A DNA stretch of 19,827 nt from JBGSKY01 sp041740995 (lineage in GTDB: Bacteria > Planctomycetota > Planctomycetia > Pirellulales > Pirellulaceae): NCBI GenBank assembly GCA_041740995.1, contig JBGSKY010000109.1, forward strand, positions 1 through 19,827. Reading direction: 5' to 3'. The notes below the pieces were generated by a model, which was given only the letters and a program-made list of their open reading frames with translations, was not told where the DNA came from and did no database searches. Positions 15,358 to 19,827 of the stretch are shown here, piece by piece. How positions within the stretch are numbered: position 1 is the stretch's first letter; every line of letters starts with the position of its first letter. The position numbers and the translations under genes were made by a program.

Positions 15358-16452
15358 ATGAGCGAGACACGCTACGATTGGTTAGCAGATCGATGGGTAA
15401 TCTTTGCCCCGAAAAGGAATCTGCGTCCCGATGAATATGCTGCCTCATTCCCCATAGAACCAACCAACTCTGAAAATTGTCCATTTTGTGCTGGCCACGA
15501 AGCGTCGACACCAGCCGAAGTTTTTTCGCTTCCTTCACGCAATCGTCGAAAAAAACCCTGGCTCGTTCGTGTCGTACCGAATAAGTACCCAGCGCTTCAA
15601 CGATTACGGAACGTTCAAGGACTTCCGCTAGCGCTCAACGAAGTTTCGATTGAGTCATCCGATGATACAGCGACCGACGACAACGAAACACTGACAAACG
15701 AAGATTCTATTCTTTTCTGTCGACGTCAAATCAGCGGTGCGCACGAAGTGATCATTGAGACGCCGGATCATAAATCGTCAATGTCGCAACTGGACAGCTC
15801 ACATGTTTGTTTGGTCTTTGAGGCCTTTCGCCAACGACTAAATTACTGGCGAGCACACAACGCACTGCATTACGCGGTCATCTTTAAGAACGTCGGCTAC
15901 GATGCGGGCGCTTCCTTGGTACACACGCACAGCCAGCTCATCGCCGCGAATTTTGTTCCGCCAGATGTGTTGCGCAGCTGTCAACGAATGCAACAGTATC
16001 GAGAGACATACAGCCGCGGTTACTTCAATGACCTTATCGATCACGAGCTCGCGTCTGGAGATCGAATTATCACAACGACAAGCAACTTCGTAGTCGTATC
16101 TCCATTTGCTTCTCATTTGCCCTACACAGTCTTAATTTTGCCGAAGACGCCGTCTGCTCGGTTCGAGGAAATCAACGACAAAATGGCGGATGAGTTTGCT
16201 CTGTTAACTAGACAAGTCATTCGATCGCTTGAGACGATTCTTCCCGGTACTGCTTATAACTTTGTGCTTCACACAAGTCCGTTTCATGACTATTGGGATA
16301 CCGTTTTCCATTGGCGAATGGAGCTATTTCCGAGACTAACCCGCGTTGCTGGATTTGAATGGGGCTCGGATTGTTTTATTAATCCTATCTTGCCTGAGGA
16401 TGCCGCTGAGCGAATGCGGCAGGAAATTGGCAAACTTCAGTTCGCCGTCTGA
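15358..16452 (+). CDS. galT: Galactose-1-phosphate uridylyltransferase-like nucleotidyltransferase
   Basis: 364 residues of the GalT branch of the HIT superfamily. GalT swaps UMP between UDP-glucose and galactose-1-phosphate through a uridylyl-histidine. Seen: the zinc-type CPFC (C41, C44), VVPNKYPAL, GAHEVIIETPDH, and the active site H189-T-H191-S-Q193 within ASLVHTHSQL, aligning with the HPHxQ of E. coli GalT. Near the C-terminus, FHWRMELFPRLTRVAGFEWG (317-336) has Arg320 where relatives I remember carry HWH. NPILPEDAAERM closes the domain. Directly after glgA (16 bp), so a role in glucan metabolism, for example as an ADP-glucose/sugar-1-phosphate nucleotidyltransferase, is possible. No galK or galE is nearby, so the substrate should be held open. 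Confidence 0.82.
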   Translation: MSETRYDWLADRWVIFAPKRNLRPDEYAASFPIEPTNSENCPFCAGHEASTPAEVFSLPSRNRRKKPWLVRVVPNKYPALQRLRNVQGLPLALNEVSIESSDDTATDDNETLTNEDSILFCRRQISGAHEVIIETPDHKSSMSQLDSSHVCLVFEAFRQRLNYWRAHNALHYAVIFKNVGYDAGASLVHTHSQLIAANFVPPDVLRSCQRMQQYRETYSRGYFNDLIDHELASGDRIITTTSNFVVVSPFASHLPYTVLILPKTPSARFEEINDKMADEFALLTRQVIRSLETILPGTAYNFVLHTSPFHDYWDTVFHWRMELFPRLTRVAGFEWGSDCFINPILPEDAAERMRQEIGKLQFAV

Positions 16453-16765
16453 GGCAATTCCATTGCCGCTAGTGGATAGACATCACCGATCCAAAACGGT
16501 TTTCAGCGGCAGTCCCTCGTTGTTGGCATCGGCATCCAGCTGGGCTGCATAATCGGCACGATCAGTACACATCGACGAATCAACAAATAGTTCTCAATAA
16601 GCAAACTCCTTTCCTCGAGTTCGTTTTGCTTGCCTGACTCTCTGGAGCTATATGCCCCAGGCAGTTTTTCTATCAAGTGCCGTGTTGCTCAAATATCGTG
16701 TCGCGACTTTTATGCGATCGTACCAGCAACCTGCGTAGTTGAGTCGCGAATAAGCAAGTAAGAAT
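16453..16765. other. Intergenic region between galT and motA
   Basis: 313 bp without a credible gene. Directly after the galT stop is a small hairpin GGCAAT-TCC-ATTGCC (16453-16467). AAAACGGTTTT (16493-16503) and a longer-range GCCGCT/AGCGGC pair (16465-16470, 16505-16510) follow. A terminator candidate lies at 16631-16669. No flagellar sigma-28 or sigma-54 promoter before motA was convincing. Confidence 0.5.
16631..16669 (+). terminator. Possible intrinsic terminator between galT and motA
   Basis: TGCCTG (16631-16636) pairs with CAGGCA (16658-16663), followed by GTTTTTC. The inner loop is long (21 nt) but can partly pair (CTGG/CCAG is an alternative). It would separate the glgA-galT unit from motA. 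Confidence 0.4.
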
Positions 16766-17632
16766 ATGTTTGTAATTGTTGGATGTTTAGTAGTGACCGG
16801 TTGTGTGCTGGGTGGCTTCATTTGGGCCGGCGGACATGTTGGCGCTTTGATCCACCCGTCCGAGGTGTTGACCATTGGCGGCGCTTCGCTGGGTGCGTTG
16901 ATCATGATGAGCCCTGTATCAACAATGATCAACCTCGTCAAAGGAATCTTACAGACGCTCAAGGGCTCACCATACGGTCGAGCCACTTACGATCAGACAT
17001 TTCAAGCCCTTTATGAGTTATTTCGTCTTGCTCGCCGTGAAGGCATGCTGGCTCTTGAATCGCACATTTCCAATCCACATGAGAGCGAACTTTTCAAACG
17101 TTATCCCAAGCTCGCCAACGACCATCATGCGACGGATTTTATCCAGGGCGCATTCGGTCCGCTGATCGATGGATCTTTGAAGCCAGAAGAGATCGGTGCT
17201 CTATTGGAAATGGAAATGGCAGCGATGCATGAAGAGCACCATGCGCCTATCGCCGCGCTCAGCAAAACCGCTGACGCATTACCGGGATTCGGGATCGTCG
17301 CAGCCGTACTTGGTATCGTTATCACGATGGAAAAGATCGATGGTCCGGTTACTGAAATTGGACACAGTGTTGGTGCGGCACTGGTCGGAACGTTTCTTGG
17401 AATTCTAGCCTCTTACGGTTTCTTAGGCCCATTGGCTGCAAAAATGGAATCGATGGGTGAAGAAGAGGGTTGCTACTTCCGAACTGTTTCCGCCATCATG
17501 CAAGGCTACTTTGGTGGAATGCAACCGAAGATGGCCGTTGAGAGTGGCCGACGAGGGCTGCCTCGAAATCTTCGTCCAACAAGCGAAGAGATGGAAGCAC
17601 TTTTCAAACAAGTTGACTCCGCTGGTGCGTAA
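16766..17632 (+). CDS. motA: Flagellar motor stator protein MotA (proton type)
   Basis: 288 residues, close to E. coli MotA (295). MotA and MotB form the ion channel that drives flagellar rotation in the inner membrane. Four hydrophobic segments are visible, two near the N-terminus (about 2-22 and 34-50) and two after a large cytoplasmic loop (about 170-190 and 202-222). The residues needed for torque in E. coli fall at identical numbers: R90 and E98 in the loop, P173 in ALPGFGIVAA and P222 in SYGFLGPLA. The C-terminal AVESGRRGL and TSEEMEALF also match. The start ATG gives an N-terminus aligned with E. coli; AAGTAAG is a weak upstream site. motB follows after 158 bp; other flagellar genes are absent from the window. 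Confidence 0.95.
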   Translation: MFVIVGCLVVTGCVLGGFIWAGGHVGALIHPSEVLTIGGASLGALIMMSPVSTMINLVKGILQTLKGSPYGRATYDQTFQALYELFRLARREGMLALESHISNPHESELFKRYPKLANDHHATDFIQGAFGPLIDGSLKPEEIGALLEMEMAAMHEEHHAPIAALSKTADALPGFGIVAAVLGIVITMEKIDGPVTEIGHSVGAALVGTFLGILASYGFLGPLAAKMESMGEEEGCYFRTVSAIMQGYFGGMQPKMAVESGRRGLPRNLRPTSEEMEALFKQVDSAGA

Positions 17633-17790
17633 CACAGCGTCACAAATTCATAGCATCATCACATCGACGACAAACCTGACGCTTATCCAAACAAAAGAAT
17701 GACCCTTTGAAGGAACGGGACGGTCAAAAACCTTTCCAGATAAGCTCGGAACAACTCGTCAGCGAAAACAATATTCTGGAGACTTGAACA

Positions 17791-18549
17791 ATGGCAAAAG
17801 GAGGTGGTGCGTGGAAAGTTGCTTACGCCGACTTCGTGACGGCAATGATGGCCTTCTTTATGGTTATGTGGCTTGTCGGTCAAAAGCCAGAAGTTAAAGA
17901 GGCGATTGCTGAACACTTTCGTTCCCCAACCGGTCGCCGGATTACAGGCAACCCGAATTCATCTTTACTGCCATCACGACAAGACGGAGCGGGCGGACGC
18001 AAGAATCGTCAGCGTGCCGCTGATGACGATACGACACAGACAAAGATGACCGACGAAGGCAAGCGAAGCAATGTAGGAACTATTGTCACGTTCGAGGCCA
18101 ATCGAGTTGTGCTTGACCAGAACGCTGAGAAACAGCTCTCCAAATTGATACCGGAAATTATTGGCAACCCGAATCGAATTGAAATTCGCGGCCATGCCGC
18201 AGAAGACAGTCTTGGCGGTATACAAGCCCACTTGGACGCGTGGCAGATCTCCTACCAACGCTCGATTGAGACAATGCGCTACTTGGTTTCGCATGGCATC
18301 GCTCCAGAGCGAATTCGGCTGTCGCAAGCTGGCGGTTCCGAACCGCTTTTTGTAGGCACAAAACCTGATCACCAGCAGGACAGTCGCGTCGAGGTTTTTA
18401 TGCTTAATGACCTTTATGAAAAATCGGACCAGAAGTCCGAACGTTTGATCTCAATGCAAAACGACGCAATGCATGCAGAACCGCCGCCGCCAACGCCCGA
18501 AGAACTTGCTGCCGCTGCCGCCGCTGCAGGTGGCCATGGCGGGCATTGA
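17791..18549 (+). CDS. motB: Flagellar motor stator protein MotB
   Basis: 252 residues. A single membrane helix (about 12-30) carries the proton-accepting D14 in AYADFVTAMMAFFMVMWL, matching D32 of E. coli. A charged linker (about 62-92) precedes an OmpA-like peptidoglycan-binding domain (about 97-212): TIVTFEANRVVLDQNAEKQL, IEIRGHA, ISYQRSIETMRYLVSHGIAPERI, SRVEVFM. R157 of the peptidoglycan-contact helix is kept, but the usual GHTD reads GHAAED (134-139). The protein ends in a Pro-rich then Ala7 stretch and GGHGGH, a low-complexity tail. Compared with E. coli the cytoplasmic N-terminus is about 18 residues shorter. GGAG about 10 nt upstream supports ATG 17791. It is 158 bp from motA and probably co-transcribed. 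Confidence 0.94.
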   Translation: MAKGGGAWKVAYADFVTAMMAFFMVMWLVGQKPEVKEAIAEHFRSPTGRRITGNPNSSLLPSRQDGAGGRKNRQRAADDDTTQTKMTDEGKRSNVGTIVTFEANRVVLDQNAEKQLSKLIPEIIGNPNRIEIRGHAAEDSLGGIQAHLDAWQISYQRSIETMRYLVSHGIAPERIRLSQAGGSEPLFVGTKPDHQQDSRVEVFMLNDLYEKSDQKSERLISMQNDAMHAEPPPPTPEELAAAAAAAGGHGGH

Positions 18550-18561
18550 CTTTGAGGTTTT

Positions 18562-18594
18562 AAAACGGCTTACAAATGTAAGCTTCGTGGTTTT
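18562..18594 (+). terminator. Possible terminator after motB
   Basis: GCTTAC-AAAT-GTAAGC (18568-18583) is a perfect 6-bp hairpin 19 bp past the motB stop. It is flanked by AAAAC on the left and a GGTTTT run on the right, which can extend the pairing with a bulge. Stem strength is moderate. Confidence 0.45.
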
Positions 18595-18777
18595 GAAATC
18601 GCTGCCGACTAGGAGAGCGATGCAATAGCAACCCGAATGTCTAAGAACGGATCGACGCTAAGCCGCCGGTGCGTTTTACTCGATTTCCCAAAGACGAATC
18701 GATCGCGAACGCCAATCTGCTTACATCGGCTCCCTTATCCAACCGGCATTCGAACTCTTGTCACAGGTAAACGCTTT

Positions 18778-18807
18778 TTGGCAACGACCATGAGGAAAAC
18801 ATAAACT
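18778..18807 (+). promoter_or_regulatory. Possible sigma-70-like promoter for the rhomboid gene
   Basis: TTGGCA (18778-18783) and TAAACT (18802-18807) are separated by 18 bp, matching five and four of six consensus bases. The -10 ends 52 nt before the ATG. Planctomycete promoters are poorly defined, so confidence is low. Confidence 0.3.
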
Positions 18808-18859
18808 CTTTATGAATTGTTTGTCGGATTGACGCCAACTAATCGGTCGATAAGCTTCG

Positions 18860-19453
18860 ATGATCATGAGTAAATCGACCGAAAACAGAGAGCTTCGACT
18901 AGCCCTTGGCTTTATCGCCATTCTGTGGATTATTTATTTCGTTGATTTGTTACTCCCGATACATCTGGTCGCCTGGGGATTAGTCCCACGAACAATCAGC
19001 GGCCTAGCGGGCATCGCGACGATGCCATTTTTGCATGGATCGCTTGGGCATTTAATCGGAAACACGATTCCGCTTTTGGTGCTGCTCGGACTATTGATCG
19101 GCTCAAGAGCTAATTCGGTACGAAGCGTTATTGCCATAGCTCTATTAAATGGATCATTACTTTGGTTGATCGGTCGCTCTTCAATTCATGTCGGCGCCAG
19201 CGGATTGATTTACGGATTGATTGTTTTCCTTATCAGCACTGGCTACTTTGAACGCAGACCCGTGGCCATTATCGTCGCTCTCATTACATTTTTCTTGTAC
19301 GGCAGCACCGTGTTGTTCGGTGTTCTTCCGACGGCCGGATACGGGGTTTCTTGGGACGGCCATTTAACAGGCGCGATAGCTGGCGGCATTGTTGCATTCG
19401 CCCAATCTCAGTCTGTCGCGCGCAAACAAGACTTGGAAAAACTAACGCATTGA
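18860..19453 (+). CDS. Rhomboid family intramembrane serine protease
   Basis: 197 residues with six likely membrane helices and almost no soluble domain. Rhomboids cleave membrane-spanning substrates within the bilayer using a Ser-His dyad. Seen: H59-G-S-L-G-H64-L-I-G-N68, matching the HGxxxHxxxN oxyanion-hole segment; the nucleophile motif G112-A-S114-G in SIHVGASGLIYGL; and H168 in WDGHLTGAIAGG. The dyad is therefore S114 and H168, and the protein looks active. Start: ATG 18860, or ATG 18866 two codons later; no strong Shine-Dalgarno decides. It appears monocistronic, with its own candidate promoter. Its substrates cannot be inferred from the context. Confidence 0.93.
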   Translation: MIMSKSTENRELRLALGFIAILWIIYFVDLLLPIHLVAWGLVPRTISGLAGIATMPFLHGSLGHLIGNTIPLLVLLGLLIGSRANSVRSVIAIALLNGSLLWLIGRSSIHVGASGLIYGLIVFLISTGYFERRPVAIIVALITFFLYGSTVLFGVLPTAGYGVSWDGHLTGAIAGGIVAFAQSQSVARKQDLEKLTH

Positions 19454-19566
19454 AATCCAGTTCGGACTGTCGCAATAACGAACCATGGCAACGAATAACA
19501 ATTTGCTTAGACTTCTACGATTGATAATTAAGAGTTGCAATGATAGAGGGCACATTCCGACTTTCT

Positions 19567-19827
19567 TCAAGCTTCTATTCGCTTGATTTGTTCAATGATT
19601 AATTGATTAAGTTCATCAGACTTTGATATTTCGATGACTCGTTTCATAGAATCAACGAAGTAACTTCGAACATTTTCATCTTGTTTTGCATAAGGCACTA
19701 ATTGCCCAAGCATTGAGCCAACAAAGTCGGCCAGACTAACCTTTGAGACGACAATTCGAACAACGCCGTTTGAATTAACGCGATGCTCTTTCGGAATTTT
19801 TCGTTGTGACAGTTTAACTAATCCCAC
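19567..19827 (-). CDS. Unrecognised protein, C-terminal part (runs off the right edge)
   Basis: At least 86 residues open on the minus strand to the window end; the true start probably lies outside, since the GTG at the edge is only where the window stops. I recognise no family. The visible part is soluble-looking, with a basic first third and an amphipathic helical second half (about 34-86: LADFVGSMLGQLVPYA, then YFVDSMKRVIEISKSDELNQL). It ends with TGA at 19569-19567. It converges on the rhomboid gene, 113 bp away. The gene is judged real on length to the edge and normal composition, with moderate confidence. Confidence 0.5.
   Translation of the reverse strand: MGLVKLSQRKIPKEHRVNSNGVVRIVVSKVSLADFVGSMLGQLVPYAKQDENVRSYFVDSMKRVIEISKSDELNQLIIEQIKRIEA

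Larger units (their letters stand above)
18550..18859. other. Intergenic region between motB and the rhomboid gene
   Basis: 310 bp with no credible gene. It holds the motB terminator candidate at the left and a possible promoter for the rhomboid gene (18778-18807). Nothing else recognised. Confidence 0.5.

Noticed and set aside
16670..16765. A flagellar sigma-28-type promoter before motA
   Set aside because: I looked for TAAA and GCCGATAA-like boxes with 15-bp spacing; CAAATAT and GCGATCG are present but the spacing and matches are poor.
1..19827. tRNA or rRNA genes, CRISPR arrays, insertion sequences, prophage or defence genes
   Set aside because: No cloverleaf, regularly spaced repeats, transposase or integrase motifs, or terminal repeats were seen on either strand.

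Overview
The window looks like a chromosomal segment of a planctomycete, most likely of the Pirellulales. The reasons are the adjacent pair of an exported DUF1592-type cytochrome and a Tat-exported DUF1552 protein, a DUF2617 gene, a DUF4912 gene, and a formylmethanofuran dehydrogenase subunit B homologue in a bacterium that otherwise has ordinary bacterial genes. Base composition looks moderate and even across the window. I saw no insertion sequence, phage gene, tRNA, rRNA or CRISPR array, so this reads as core genome rather than a mobile island.

Left part (1-4763): the N-terminal part of folC runs off the left edge on the minus strand, downstream of an NhaD-type Na+/H+ antiporter on the same strand. 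Diverging from these on the plus strand is a tight pair, leuB then fhcB. A perfect 12-bp palindrome overlaps a -10-like element in the leuB leader.

Middle left (4814-7982, minus strand): a PCD/DCoH pterin dehydratase, a DUF4912 protein with a histone-H1-like basic N-terminus, and larE run in the same direction. A very small ORF with a strong Shine-Dalgarno follows larE. Folate (folC), tetrahydromethanopterin-linked C1 (fhcB) and pterin (PCD) genes thus lie within 8 kb.

Centre (7983-13233): a 300-bp intergenic region rich in inverted repeats precedes the DUF1592 and DUF1552 genes, which are 5 bp apart and probably co-translated. A DUF2617-GNAT pair converges on them from the minus strand.

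Right part (13848-19827): glgA and a galT-like nucleotidyltransferase form a glycogen/sugar-nucleotide pair. They are followed by motA and motB (flagellar stator), a rhomboid protease, and a partial unrecognised gene at the right edge.

Most genes are recognisable housekeeping or planctomycete-typical genes. The items most worth a second look are the three-cysteine LarE without other lar genes, the DUF4912 protein with its basic tail, the short larE-linked ORFs in two frames, the leuB-fhcB pairing, the inverted repeats around 8100-8260, and atypical residues in the GalT-like enzyme and in the MotB peptidoglycan-binding domain. I do not see clear evidence for a wholly new multi-gene system.
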